From Usitatibacter palustris (GTDB lineage Bacteria > Pseudomonadota > Gammaproteobacteria > Burkholderiales > Usitatibacteraceae), in NCBI RefSeq assembly GCF_013003985.1, contig NZ_CP053073.1:1302001-1366000 (forward strand): a stretch of DNA of 64,000 nt, written 5' to 3'. Below, piece by piece: positions 17,123-25,945 of the stretch. Both the position numbers and the translations under genes were made by a program. Below the pieces are notes generated by a model that searched no databases, was not told the origin of the DNA, and saw only the letters and a program-made list of their open reading frames with translations. Every line of letters begins with the position of its first letter. Within the stretch, counting starts at the first letter, position 1.

Positions 17123-17226
17123 GGAAGGTCCACCAGAGGGGAAAGGAGCAAGCCTCTGACAGGGGGGTGGGAAACCCGAAGGTTAGGCCCCCGTGATTGC
17201 AGCGCCGTGGCGTTCGCGTGGCAGTT

Positions 17227-18732
17227 TCATGAATCCCGTGACCAGTCGCGCGCCCGTTCGACGGCGCGCTTCCATTCTGCGAGGCGCGTCGCCGCCGCAT
17301 CGCGCGACAACGCCGGTTCGAATACGCGATCGCGTTCCCAGAGTGCGGCAATCTCCGCTTCATCGCGCCAGAAGCCGGTCGCGAGGCCCGCGAGGTAAGC
17401 CGCGCCCAGCGCCGTCGTCTCGGTGACCTTCGGCCGCACGACGGGCACGCCCAGCAGGTTCGCCTGCATTTGCATGAGCAGGTTGCTCGCGGTCGCGCCG
17501 CCGTCGACGCGAAGCTCGGTGAGATGGATCGCCGCATCCGCCGTCATGGCTTCGAGCAGTTCCGCGCTCTGGAAGGCGATCGCCTCGAGCGTGGCGCGCG
17601 CGAGGTGGGCGCGTGTGGCGCCGCGCGTGAGGCCGACGATGGCGCCGCGCGCACGCGGATCCCAGTAGGGCGCGCCGAGTCCCGCGAGCGCCGGCACGAA
17701 GAACACGCCTCCCGCATCGGGAACGCTGGCGGCGAGCGATTCGATCTCCGGCGCCGAGCTGATGATCCCGAGGCCGTCGCGCAACCATTGGATCGCCGCC
17801 CCCGCGATGAACACGCTGCCTTCGAGCGCGTACTGGGTCTTGTCCTGGCGCTTCCAGGCGACGGTCGTGAGCAGGCGATGCGACGAGCGCGCAGGACGTT
17901 CCCCGGTGTTCATGAGGAGGAAGCAGCCGGTGCCATAGGTGTTCTTGGCCATGCCCGGGCGGTGGCAGGCCTGGCCAAAGAGTGCGGCCTGCTGGTCGCC
18001 GGCGATGCCCGCGATCGCCATGCCGCGAGGCAGGCCCTCGCACTCCGTGGTAGCAACCACACCGCTCGAGGCGACGACCCGGGGCAGCAGCGCCCGCGGA
18101 ATGTCCAGGATCGCGAGGAGCTCGTCGTCCCAATCGAGCGTGTGGATATTGAAGAGCAGTGTGCGCGAGGCATTGCTCACGTCCGTCACGTGTGCCGCGC
18201 CATTCGAAAGCTTCCAGGCGAGCCACGTATCGATCGTCCCGAAGGCGAGCTCGCCGCGCTCGGCCCGCGCCCTGGCGCCGGCGACGTTGTCGAGGATCCA
18301 CGCAAGCTTGGTCCCGGAGAAGTAAGCGTCGAGCACCAGCCCAGTGCGTTCTGCGAAAAGGGCCTCGTGACCCGCCTGTCGGAGCGTGTCACAACGCGCC
18401 GCGGTTCGTCGGTCCTGCCACACGATCGCATGGGCGATGGGTGCTCCGGTCTTGCGATCCCAGACGACCGTGGTTTCTCGCTGGTTGGTAATTCCTACCG
18501 CGGCGACCTCGCCTGCGGACAGGCCTGCCTTCGCGAGCGCCTGGGCGGCCACGTCGCGTTGCGTGCGCCAGATTTCCCCGGCGTCATGCTCGACCCAACC
18601 GGGCTGTGGAAAGATCTGGCGGAATTCTTGCTGTGCCACTCCCAGGACGCGTCCGTCGCGCCCGAAGGCGATGGCGCGCGAGCTGGTGGTGCCCTGGTCG
18701 AGGGCGAGCACGGCCTTTGTGACGGGGGGCAA
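17227..18732 (-). CDS. glpK: Glycerol kinase
   Basis: A 501-residue FGGY-family kinase that phosphorylates glycerol to sn-glycerol 3-phosphate in the cytoplasm. The ATP-binding DQGTTSSRA lies at the N-terminus, [10 protein letters not shown] and WQDRRT near residues 83-110 bind glycerol, and the FGGY signatures are seen in [13 protein letters not shown] (about 243) and in the [16 protein letters not shown] block (about 402). The length equals typical GlpK. The start is a TTG at 18732 preceded by GGAGAC, with no nearby ATG. It fits with the ugp glycerol-3-phosphate transporter at 21-25 kb, since both feed the same metabolite pool. It has its own terminator. Confidence 0.95.
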   Translation of the reverse strand: MPPVTKAVLALDQGTTSSRAIAFGRDGRVLGVAQQEFRQIFPQPGWVEHDAGEIWRTQRDVAAQALAKAGLSAGEVAAVGITNQRETTVVWDRKTGAPIAHAIVWQDRRTAARCDTLRQAGHEALFAERTGLVLDAYFSGTKLAWILDNVAGARARAERGELAFGTIDTWLAWKLSNGAAHVTDVSNASRTLLFNIHTLDWDDELLAILDIPRALLPRVVASSGVVATTECEGLPRGMAIAGIAGDQQAALFGQACHRPGMAKNTYGTGCFLLMNTGERPARSSHRLLTTVAWKRQDKTQYALEGSVFIAGAAIQWLRDGLGIISSAPEIESLAASVPDAGGVFFVPALAGLGAPYWDPRARGAIVGLTRGATRAHLARATLEAIAFQSAELLEAMTADAAIHLTELRVDGGATASNLLMQMQANLLGVPVVRPKVTETTALGAAYLAGLATGFWRDEAEIAALWERDRVFEPALSRDAAATRLAEWKRAVERARDWSRDS

Positions 18733-18801
18733 GATGTCTCCTGCGCTAAGCGTGACGATGCGGTAAGATTTTGCCGGAACAGCCAGGAATTACGAGGGCC
18801 C

Positions 18802-19608
18802 GTGGGACTCCTAGACGATCTCAAGAAGCAAGCCGACGCACTCAAGGCGCAGGATACAGACCGAACGGAAAGCCTCCGGGGCAACGCCGTGGCCGTCGAT
18901 CATGCGCTGCGCCGGAATTTCATGTACCTGAACGACCTGGGTAAGCAGCTCAACGTCGTCTCGATGCCCAGCCCGTTCGTGTACAAGCTTCCGACGGTCG
19001 GGGATATCGGCGGGTTGATCGTGAAGGACTTCTTCTGCGATTTCCGCTCGAAGCACTTCATCGACAAGGACTACTACGGCGAGGTGCACGTCTCCTACCG
19101 CGCCTGGTCCGACAAGGTGCTCACGATCAAGAAGAACCCGGATGAGATGGAGAAGTTCCGGGACACGCTCTGGTCGTACAACATCGAGCACAAGAGCGAA
19201 CAGTTCCGCAACGATCGCAAGGTCATCACGCACGAGATCTTCAAGGTGAACTGCGATTTCCGCGTGCAGGGCAAGCTCGAGGGCGACCACGAGACGGGCA
19301 AGATGAAGGTCGTCGCGAAGAACGTGGGCGTGCTCGAAGTCGATCTGTTCGCGCTGATGGCGCAGGAGTTCAACGAGCAGGCGGTCGAGGAGTTCGCGAA
19401 GTATTTCATCGGCCGGCCCAACACCTGGACCGACGTCGTGAAGAAGTCGCCGCTCAACGCACGCCAGCCCCCGCCGCCGCCGAAAGCCAAGACCATCCCG
19501 ACGTACGTCGCACCGCCGCCCCAGCGCGCGCCCGCGCCGCCGCCGCCCGAGGAGAAGAAGGGCCTCTTCGGTTCGCTGAAGTCCCTCATCAAGAAGGACG
19601 ACGACTGA
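18802..19608 (+). CDS. Uncharacterised protein with proline-rich tail (268 aa)
   Basis: I do not recognise the family. The product is a soluble-looking 268-residue protein starting with GTG (VGLLDDLKKQ) after ACGAGGGCCC. Residues 1-215 form a mixed alpha/beta domain containing DFFCDFRSKHFIDKDYYGEV and EIFKVNCDFRVQGKLEGDHE. Residues 220-250 are a proline-rich linker (PPPPPKAK, APAPPPPEEKK), and the C-terminal KKGLFGSLKSLIKKDDD is strongly charged. The layout suggests a globular domain tethered by a flexible tail. It is directly upstream of, and probably coupled to, the BNR-repeat gene, whose best start overlaps this stop codon. Confidence 0.7.
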   Translation: MGLLDDLKKQADALKAQDTDRTESLRGNAVAVDHALRRNFMYLNDLGKQLNVVSMPSPFVYKLPTVGDIGGLIVKDFFCDFRSKHFIDKDYYGEVHVSYRAWSDKVLTIKKNPDEMEKFRDTLWSYNIEHKSEQFRNDRKVITHEIFKVNCDFRVQGKLEGDHETGKMKVVAKNVGVLEVDLFALMAQEFNEQAVEEFAKYFIGRPNTWTDVVKKSPLNARQPPPPPKAKTIPTYVAPPPQRAPAPPPPEEKKGLFGSLKSLIKKDDD

Positions 19609-20729
19609 GCCTCCGGCTCCTGGTCGCAACACGCAAGGGCCTGTTCGTCATCAAGGCTGACCGCGCTCGCAAGCGCTGGTCGATGGAGGGGCCCCACTTC
19701 CTCGGTGAGACCGTCAATCATGCGGTGATTGATCCGCGCGATCGGCGCACGGTCCTCGCCGCCGTTCGCGCCGGGCACCTCGGCCCCACCGTCATGCGCT
19801 CGACCGACCTGGGCAAGACGTGGAAGGAAGCCGCGAAACCGCCCGCGTTCCCGAAAGCTCCGGAAGGCGAGGCGGGCGAAAGCGTGCACCACGTCTTCTG
19901 GCTCACGCCGGGACATGCGCGCAACCCGGGACGCTGGTATGCCGGCACTTCGCCGCAAGCCCTCTTCCAATCGGACGACGCGGGCGTGACGTGGCAAGGC
20001 GTCGCGGGGTTCAACGAGCACCCGATGCGCGACAAGTGGATCAACAAGGGCGAGGAAGGCCCGCCCGATGGCGCGACCCTGCACTCGATCAACGTCGACC
20101 CATTCGACCCGCGCCACCTGGTGATCGGCATGTCGATGGGCGGCGTCTTCGAATCACGCGACGAGGGCAAGAGCTGGAAACCCCTCAACCGCGGCGTCGA
20201 GGCGAATTTCCTTCCCGATCCCGAGGCCGAATACGGCCACGATCCGCATTGCGTCAGGGTGAGCGCCGCCGCGCCGGGCGTGGTGTACCAGCAGAACCAT
20301 TGCGGCATCTATCGCCTCGACCGCAAGGCCGATCGCTGGACACGCATCGGCGACAACATGCCCAAGGCGGTGGGCGACATCGGTTTCCCGATGGTGCTGC
20401 ATCCGCGCGACCCGAACACGCTCTGGGTCTTTCCGATGGACGGTACGACCGTATGGCCGCGCGTGCCCATCGGCGGCAAGCCCGCGGCCTTCCGCTCGCG
20501 CGATGCCGGCAATTCGTGGAAGCGACTCGACCAGGGCCTGCCGAAGGGGCAGGGCTGGTTCACGGTGAAGCGCCAGTCGATGATGGCCGACGCGCTCGAT
20601 CCGGTCGGCCTCTACTTCGGAACGACCGGCGGCGAAGTGTGGGCGAGCTTCGACGAGGGCGATAACTGGCATTGCGTGGTCCAGCACCTGCCCGAGATCT
20701 ACGCCGTGGAGACCGCGCTCGTCGCATGA
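19605..20729 (+). CDS. BNR-repeat (sialidase-like) beta-propeller protein
   Basis: A propeller protein with five Asp-box motifs of the S-x-D-x-G-x-T/S-W type: STDLGKTW, SDDAGVTW, SRDEGKSW, SRDAGNSW and SFDEGDNW. Such proteins resemble sialidases or plant photosystem assembly propellers but usually lack glycosidase residues; no RIP motif is seen. No signal peptide is present. The first ATG in frame is at 19683, but homology-like sequence (LRLLVATRKGLFVIKADR) extends upstream to a CTG at 19605 that overlaps the previous stop (CTGA) and has GAAGGA six bases before it. I therefore annotate a CTG start, giving 374 residues. The downstream MoaD/ThiS-like gene overlaps by 4 bases, implying a functional pair. 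Confidence 0.78.
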   Translation: MSLRLLVATRKGLFVIKADRARKRWSMEGPHFLGETVNHAVIDPRDRRTVLAAVRAGHLGPTVMRSTDLGKTWKEAAKPPAFPKAPEGEAGESVHHVFWLTPGHARNPGRWYAGTSPQALFQSDDAGVTWQGVAGFNEHPMRDKWINKGEEGPPDGATLHSINVDPFDPRHLVIGMSMGGVFESRDEGKSWKPLNRGVEANFLPDPEAEYGHDPHCVRVSAAAPGVVYQQNHCGIYRLDRKADRWTRIGDNMPKAVGDIGFPMVLHPRDPNTLWVFPMDGTTVWPRVPIGGKPAAFRSRDAGNSWKRLDQGLPKGQGWFTVKRQSMMADALDPVGLYFGTTGGEVWASFDEGDNWHCVVQHLPEIYAVETALVA

Positions 20730-20986
20730 AGGTCGTGCTGCCCAGCCCGCTCGTGAGCTACACCGCGGGCCGGCGCGAGGTGCAGGCCGCCGGGGCGACC
20801 CTCGCTGAAGTCCTCGCCGACCTCGACCGGCAATTTCCCGGCATCCGCTTCCGGATGATCGACGAGCAGGATGCGATCCGGCAGCACATCCGCATCTTCG
20901 TGAACCGGGAGCCGGCGCCGGGCCTGGCCGCTGCGCTCGCGTCCACCGATGAGGTCCTGATCATCGCCGCGCTGTCCGGGGGCTGA
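20726..20986 (+). CDS. MoaD/ThiS family protein
   Basis: An 86-residue ubiquitin-like protein ending in the diagnostic Gly-Gly (AALSGG). In MoaD and ThiS the terminal glycine is adenylated and carries sulfur as a thiocarboxylate. The fold is suggested by the VLPSPLVSYTAG start, the central LAEVLADLDRQFPGIRFRM helix and the DEVLIIAALSGG strand. No MoeB/ThiF-type activating enzyme, MoaE or ThiG lies nearby, so the sulfur acceptor is unknown. The ATG overlaps the stop of the BNR-propeller gene, so both are likely translated together. Confidence 0.85.
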   Translation: MKVVLPSPLVSYTAGRREVQAAGATLAEVLADLDRQFPGIRFRMIDEQDAIRQHIRIFVNREPAPGLAAALASTDEVLIIAALSGG

Positions 20987-21040
20987 CTTCTTGTAACATT
21001 GGTTCCCATAACATTCCAAAACAGCCTCGAGGAGATCCCG

Positions 21041-22351
21041 ATGTTCCGCAAATCCCTTTTTGCCGCCGTTGCCCTCGCGTTCGGGGTGACCGGTGCCCAG
21101 GCCCAGACTGAAATCCAGCTCTGGCACTCGATGACCGGCGCGCTCGGCGACAAAGTCAACGAGCTCGCGAACAAATTCAACGCGAGCCAGAAGGATTACA
21201 AGGTCGTCGCGGTCTACAAGGGTTCCTACCCCGAATCGATGACCGCCGCGATCGCCTCGTTCCGCGCCGGCAATGCGCCGCACATGCTCCAGGTCTTCGA
21301 AGTGGGCACCGCGACGATGATGGCCGCGAAGGGCGCGGTGGTTCCGGTCTACAAGCTGATGAAGGACGCCGACGAGCCCTTCAATCCCAAGGCGTACATG
21401 CCGGCGGTCGCGGGCTACTACACCGACTACAAGGGCCAGATGCTCTCGTTCCCGTTCAACAGCTCCACGCCCGTGTTCTACGTGAACAAGGACGCGTACA
21501 AGAAGGCGGGCCTCGATCCCAACAAGGCGCCCAAGACGTGGAAGGAATTCGCCGCCGTCTCCGAAAAGCTCAAGGCCTCGGGCCAGAGCTGCGTCTACAC
21601 GACGGGCTGGCCGGCCTGGGTGCACGTCGAGAACTTCTCCGCCTGGCATAACCTGCCGATCGGCACGAAGGAAAACGGCATCGCGGGCATGGACACCGAG
21701 TTCAAGGTGAATTCCCCCGAGCACGTGAAGCACATCGAGATGCTCGCCGACTATTCGAAGAAGGGCTGGTTCACGTACTCGGGCCGCCGCAATGAAGCCG
21801 AGGCGCGCTTCTTCTCGGGCGAATGCGCGATGCTCACCTCGAGCTCCGGCGCGCAGGCGAACATCCGCCGCAACGCGAAGTTCGATTTCTCCGTGAACCT
21901 GCTGCCATACCACGACCACATCGTGGGCGCGCCGCAGAACTCGATCATCGGCGGCGCTTCGTTCTGGGTGATGGGCGGCAAGACCAACAACAGCTACAAG
22001 GGCGTGGCGAAGTTCATGGGCTTCCTGTCGGGAACGGAAATCCAGGCCGACTGGCACCAGTCCACGGGCTACGTGCCGATCACGCTCGCGGCCGCGGAAG
22101 CCACCAAGAAGGCCGGCTACTACGAGAAGAACCCGGGAACGGACATCGCCGTGCGCCAGCTCACCAACAAGCCGCCGACCGGGAACTCCAAGGGGCTGCG
22201 CTTCGGCAACTACGTGCAGGGCCGAGAGGTCATCGAGGAAGAGATCGAGGCCGTGCTCGGCGGCAAGAAGAGCGCCAAGCAGGCGATGGACGATGCCGTG
22301 CGTCGCGGCAACGACATCCTGAGGAAGTTCGAAGCCGCAAACAAAGGTTGA
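21041..22351 (+). CDS. ugpB: sn-glycerol-3-phosphate ABC transporter substrate-binding protein UgpB
   Basis: A 436-residue periplasmic binding protein. ATG 21041 follows GAGGAG at good distance and starts a signal peptide (cleavage near TGAQAQ, residue 21). The mature protein opens with TEIQLWHSMTG and continues with the family-1 solute-binding fold. SFPFNSSTPVFYVNKDAYKKAG near residue 140 and the GSYPESMTAAIASFRAGNAPHMLQV block are characteristic of UgpB. It captures sn-glycerol 3-phosphate or glycerophosphodiesters for the UgpAEC complex encoded directly downstream. In E. coli this operon is under PhoB and CRP control, but no clear Pho box is visible in the 54-base upstream gap. Confidence 0.93.
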   Translation: MFRKSLFAAVALAFGVTGAQAQTEIQLWHSMTGALGDKVNELANKFNASQKDYKVVAVYKGSYPESMTAAIASFRAGNAPHMLQVFEVGTATMMAAKGAVVPVYKLMKDADEPFNPKAYMPAVAGYYTDYKGQMLSFPFNSSTPVFYVNKDAYKKAGLDPNKAPKTWKEFAAVSEKLKASGQSCVYTTGWPAWVHVENFSAWHNLPIGTKENGIAGMDTEFKVNSPEHVKHIEMLADYSKKGWFTYSGRRNEAEARFFSGECAMLTSSSGAQANIRRNAKFDFSVNLLPYHDHIVGAPQNSIIGGASFWVMGGKTNNSYKGVAKFMGFLSGTEIQADWHQSTGYVPITLAAAEATKKAGYYEKNPGTDIAVRQLTNKPPTGNSKGLRFGNYVQGREVIEEEIEAVLGGKKSAKQAMDDAVRRGNDILRKFEAANKG

Positions 22352-22374
22352 TGTAGCAAGCAGGCAGCCCGGGC

Positions 22375-23256
22375 ATGGAAAAGCGCGTCGTCTTCCGCTC
22401 GGGCTGGCTGCCGTACGTCCTGGTCGCGCCGCAGCTCGCGGTCACGATCATCTTCTTCTTCTGGCCGGCCGCGCAGGCGATCTACTACTCGTTCCTGCTG
22501 CAGGATGCCTTCGGCACCCAGACGCAATTCGTCTGGTTCCGCAATTTCATCGACCTCTGGAACGACACGAACTACCACGAGTCCTTCAAGGTGACGGCGG
22601 TGTTCAGCATCCTCGTCACCTTCATCGGCCTGTCGGTGGCGCTGCTCCTCGCGACGGCCGCGGACCGCGTGGTCCGCGGCGCGATGGTCTACAAGACGCT
22701 GCTCATCTGGCCGTACGCGGTCGCATCCGCGGTCGCCGGCGTGCTCTGGGCGTTCCTGTTCGCGCCGTCCGTGGGGATCGTCTCGTATCTCCTGCGCGGC
22801 ATGGGCATCGACTTCAACTGGGTGCTGCGCGGCGACCAGGCGATGATCCTCGTGGTCATCGCCACCGTCTGGAAGCAGATCAGCTACAACTTCCTCTTCT
22901 TCCTCGCGGGGCTGCAGTCGATTCCGCGCTCGGTGATGGAAGCGGCGGCCATCGACGGCGCTTCGCCCACGCGTCGCTTCTGGAACATCGTCTTCCCGCT
23001 GCTTTCGCCCACGACGTTCTTCCTGCTCGTCGTGAACATCGTGCACGCGTTTTTCGATACGTTCGGCGTGATCGACGCGACCACGCAGGGCGGCCCGGCC
23101 GGTGCCACGCAGATCCTCGTCTACAAGGTCTACTACGACGGCGTGAAGGCCGCGGACCTCGGGGGCTCGTCGGCGCAATCGGTGATCCTCATGGTCATCG
23201 TCATCGCGCTCACGGTCGTGCAGTTCAAGTACATCGAACGCAAGGTGCAGTACTAG
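22375..23256 (+). CDS. ugpA: Glycerol-3-phosphate ABC transporter permease UgpA
   Basis: A 293-residue inner-membrane permease with six hydrophobic segments and an N-terminal helix starting at [17 protein letters not shown]. The cytoplasmic EAA loop that contacts the ATPase is visible as [20 protein letters not shown] near residue 190. It pairs with UgpE to form the membrane channel. It starts 23 bases after ugpB and ends directly before ugpE with no gap. The Shine-Dalgarno is weak, so coupling to ugpB translation is plausible. Confidence 0.93.
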   Translation: MEKRVVFRSGWLPYVLVAPQLAVTIIFFFWPAAQAIYYSFLLQDAFGTQTQFVWFRNFIDLWNDTNYHESFKVTAVFSILVTFIGLSVALLLATAADRVVRGAMVYKTLLIWPYAVASAVAGVLWAFLFAPSVGIVSYLLRGMGIDFNWVLRGDQAMILVVIATVWKQISYNFLFFLAGLQSIPRSVMEAAAIDGASPTRRFWNIVFPLLSPTTFFLLVVNIVHAFFDTFGVIDATTQGGPAGATQILVYKVYYDGVKAADLGGSSAQSVILMVIVIALTVVQFKYIERKVQY

Positions 23257-24105
23257 ATGGTCGAGAACCGCCCCGTCCTCCGCGCGTTCCAGCACTTCGT
23301 GCTGATCGTGGGCGTGATCCTGGTCGCGTTCCCGCTCTATGTGACGTTCATCGCATCCACGCATTCGCTCGACAGCATCCTCTCGGTGCCGATGCCGCTC
23401 CTTCCGGGCGACCAGCTCTGGAACAACTACTCGCAGGTGCTCACCGCGGGCTCGACGCGAGGCGCGCAGGCGCCCGTCGGCCAGATGATGCTCAACAGCC
23501 TGGTGATGGCGGTGGGCATCGCGCTCGGGAAGATCGCGATCTCGCTCATCTCCGCCTTCGCGATCGTCTATTTCCGCTTCCCGTTCCGGAATTTCTTCTT
23601 CTGGATGATCTTCATCACGCTGATGCTGCCGGTGGAAGTGCGGATCATCCCGACGTTCAAGGTGGTCGCGGACCTGGGCATCCTCAACTCCTATCTGGGC
23701 CTCACGCTGCCGCTCATCGCCTCGGCGACGGCGACGTTCCTCTTCCGCCAGTTCTTCATGACGATTCCCGACGAGCTCGCGGAAGCCGCGCGCATCGACG
23801 GCGCGGGTCCGATGCGCTTCTTCTGGGACGTGGTGGTGCCGCTGTCGCGCACCAGCATGGCCGCGCTCTTCGTGATCCAGTTCATCTACGGCTGGAACCA
23901 ATACCTCTGGCCGCTGCTCATCACCACCGACGAGAAGATGTACACGGTCGTGATCGGCATCAAGCGCATGATCGTGGGCGGCGACGCGCTCACCGAATGG
24001 AACCTCGTGATGGCCACTGCGATGCTGGCCCTCATCCCGCCCGCGCTGGTGGTGATTCTCATGCAGCGCTGGTTCGTGAAGGGCCTGGTCGAAACGGAGA
24101 AATAG
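23257..24105 (+). CDS. ugpE: Glycerol-3-phosphate ABC transporter permease UgpE
   Basis: A 282-residue inner-membrane permease with six hydrophobic segments, the first at [18 protein letters not shown]. The EAA loop is [20 protein letters not shown] near residue 175. [14 protein letters not shown] and [11 protein letters not shown] segments are typical of the MalG/UgpE type. Its ATG immediately follows the ugpA stop, and the ugpC gene begins three bases after its own stop. It completes the heterodimeric channel. Confidence 0.93.
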   Translation: MVENRPVLRAFQHFVLIVGVILVAFPLYVTFIASTHSLDSILSVPMPLLPGDQLWNNYSQVLTAGSTRGAQAPVGQMMLNSLVMAVGIALGKIAISLISAFAIVYFRFPFRNFFFWMIFITLMLPVEVRIIPTFKVVADLGILNSYLGLTLPLIASATATFLFRQFFMTIPDELAEAARIDGAGPMRFFWDVVVPLSRTSMAALFVIQFIYGWNQYLWPLLITTDEKMYTVVIGIKRMIVGGDALTEWNLVMATAMLALIPPALVVILMQRWFVKGLVETEK

Positions 24106-24108
24106 GCA

Positions 24109-25176
24109 ATGGCCGAAATCAGACTGAGCAGCGTCCGGAAGAGCTACACGAAGACCCTCCAGGTGATCCACGGCGTGGACGTGCAGATCGCCGACGGGGA
24201 ATTCATCGTGATCGTCGGGCCCTCGGGCTGCGGCAAGTCCACGCTCCTTCGCATGATCGCCGGGCTCGAAACGATCACCGACGGCGAGATCGCCATTGCC
24301 GGCAGCCGCGTGAACGATGTCGAGCCCAAGGACCGCAACATCGCGATGGTGTTCCAGAACTACGCGCTCTATCCGCACATGAGCGTGTACGACAACATGG
24401 CCTATGGCCTTCGCATCCGCGGCCTGTCCAAGGCGGACATCGAGACGCGCGTGCAGCGCGCCGCGAAGATCCTCGAGCTCGGCTCGTTCCTGCAACGCAA
24501 GCCCCGCGAGCTCTCCGGCGGCCAGCGCCAGCGCGTGGCCATGGGGCGCGCCATCGTGCGTGAGCCGGCGGCGTTCCTCTTCGACGAGCCGCTCTCGAAC
24601 CTCGATGCGAAATTGCGCGTGCAGATGCGCTTGGAGATCCAGAAGCTGCACCGCGAGCTCAAGACCACCAGCATTTTCGTGACGCACGACCAGGTGGAGG
24701 CGATGACGCTCGCCGACCGCATGATCGTGATGAACCTCGGCGTGGTGGAGCAGGTGGGCCGCCCGATCGAGGTCTACGACAAGCCCGCTTCCCTCTTCGT
24801 CGCCACGTTCATCGGCTCGCCGTCGATGAACCTGTTGCCCGGCAAGCGCGTGGGCGACGAGCTCGACATCGGCGGGGGCGTGCGCCTGCCCATTCCCGCG
24901 GATCAGCGCGCGAACGCCGGTGAGTTGGTGACGGCCGGCATCCGGCCCGAACACCTCGTTGCAGCCGGTCCGGGCCCGCAGTTCAAGCTCACCGTGGAAA
25001 CGATCGAGGCGCTGGGTGCGGACTCGATGATCCACGGCCTCGTCGGCGATTCGGCGCTGGTGGCACGCGTCGACGGGCACGAGACGCCCGAACCCGGCGC
25101 GGCGCTCACCTTCTCGGTGATGCCCGGAAAGATCCACTTCTTCGACACCGCGTCGGGCAAGCGCCTCGCCGCATGA
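24109..25176 (+). CDS. ugpC: Glycerol-3-phosphate ABC transporter ATP-binding protein UgpC
   Basis: A 355-residue MalK-type ATPase. Walker [10 protein letters not shown] is near residue 37, the Q-loop is in [12 protein letters not shown] near 80, the signature LSGGQRQR near 134, Walker [12 protein letters not shown] near 157 and the H-loop FVTHDQ near 190. Residues from about 240 form the C-terminal TOBE/regulatory domain ([10 protein letters not shown]). It energises uptake through UgpAE. The stop overlaps the ATG of the acetyltransferase gene, so that gene belongs to the same transcript. No ugpQ phosphodiesterase gene is present. Confidence 0.95.
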   Translation: MAEIRLSSVRKSYTKTLQVIHGVDVQIADGEFIVIVGPSGCGKSTLLRMIAGLETITDGEIAIAGSRVNDVEPKDRNIAMVFQNYALYPHMSVYDNMAYGLRIRGLSKADIETRVQRAAKILELGSFLQRKPRELSGGQRQRVAMGRAIVREPAAFLFDEPLSNLDAKLRVQMRLEIQKLHRELKTTSIFVTHDQVEAMTLADRMIVMNLGVVEQVGRPIEVYDKPASLFVATFIGSPSMNLLPGKRVGDELDIGGGVRLPIPADQRANAGELVTAGIRPEHLVAAGPGPQFKLTVETIEALGADSMIHGLVGDSALVARVDGHETPEPGAALTFSVMPGKIHFFDTASGKRLAA

Positions 25177-25919
25177 CGTTGGACGCGTGGCGCCTGGAGG
25201 AGCTGAGCCTCAACTCCTCGGCGCCTCCCGGTCAGCTTCTCTACGACGGCTGGGTCCTGCGGCTGGCACCCGGCAAGGCGAAGCGCGCGCGGTCGATCAA
25301 TCCCGTGTATCCCTCGGCCGTTCCGATCGCGGAGAAGATCGCCTATTGCGAGCAGTTGTACGCATCGGTCGGATTGCCGGCGATCTTTCGCATCACGCCC
25401 TTCACGCAACCGCCGGGTCTCGAAATGGAACTCGAGCAGCGCGGTTACGGGCGCTTCGACGTGACGGCGGTGGAAAGCGCGGCGCTGCAGCCCGAGCGCT
25501 TCGATGGCGCCACCGTCGAGTCGCTGCCTCTCGAGGAGTGGGTGGCGATCGTGGGCGCGCTGCGCCGCTCGTCGCGCGAGCAGTGCGCGGGCCATCTCTC
25601 GCGCCTGCAGGGGTGTCCGCTCGCGAAGCTGCCGGCCGTGTTGAAGGTCGAGGGCCGCGTGGTCGCCACCGGACTCACGATCATTGAAGGAGCCGCCGCG
25701 GGCATCTTCGACATCATCACCGACGAAACGCAGCGCCGCGCAGGGCATGCGCGCCGCCTCGTCGCGGGCCTGCTGGCGCACGCGTGGTCGCGGGGCGCTC
25801 GCGATGCGTACCTCCAGGTCGACCAGGCGAATACGCCGGCGCGCGACCTCTATCGCCAGTTCGGGTTCACGGAACGCTACCTCTACTGGTACCGAGGCCG
25901 CCCCGGCGAGCAGAACTAG
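25173..25919 (+). CDS. GNAT family N-acetyltransferase
   Basis: A 248-residue protein with a C-terminal GNAT fold. The acetyl-CoA-binding segment is [21 protein letters not shown] (about residues 188-208), followed by the [22 protein letters not shown] stretch that closes the fold. The first 110 residues resemble a degenerate half of a tandem-GNAT protein. Function and substrate are unknown. It overlaps ugpC by 4 bases (ATGA), suggesting cotranscription with the glycerol-3-phosphate transporter. The gene ends within a palindrome shared with the convergent carotenoid oxygenase gene. Confidence 0.83.
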   Translation: MTLDAWRLEELSLNSSAPPGQLLYDGWVLRLAPGKAKRARSINPVYPSAVPIAEKIAYCEQLYASVGLPAIFRITPFTQPPGLEMELEQRGYGRFDVTAVESAALQPERFDGATVESLPLEEWVAIVGALRRSSREQCAGHLSRLQGCPLAKLPAVLKVEGRVVATGLTIIEGAAAGIFDIITDETQRRAGHARRLVAGLLAHAWSRGARDAYLQVDQANTPARDLYRQFGFTERYLYWYRGRPGEQN

Positions 25920-25945
25920 AAAAGGGGACAGTCCCCTTTTTCTAG
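25916..25945. repeat. Palindrome joining the stops of two convergent genes
   Basis: CTAGAAAAGGGGAC and GTCCCCTTTTTCTAG are near-perfect inverted arms around a single A. The TAG stop of the GNAT gene lies in the left arm and the TAG stop of the minus-strand carotenoid oxygenase lies in the right arm. Short U-tracts occur at the outer end on each strand, so it could act as a two-way terminator. Palindromes with a GGGGACAGTCCCC core recur in many proteobacterial genomes. Confidence 0.75.

Noticed and set aside
17103..17165. A possible glycine-riboswitch-like stretch (GAAAGGAGCAAGCCTCTGACAGG)
   Set aside because: Only short pieces resemble the aptamer core, no full set of conserved stems is seen, and no plus-strand gene follows. 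It lies in the 3' untranslated region of glpK.
20994..21015. Direct repeat TAACATT ... TAACATT upstream of ugpB as a Pho box
   Set aside because: The repeats are 15 bases apart and differ from the CTGTCAT 11-base spacing of PhoB boxes. I do not claim phosphate control.
22210..25137. A 975-codon open frame opposite the ugp operon
   Set aside because: It runs against four overlapping, well-identified ABC transporter genes and has the composition of an antisense shadow.
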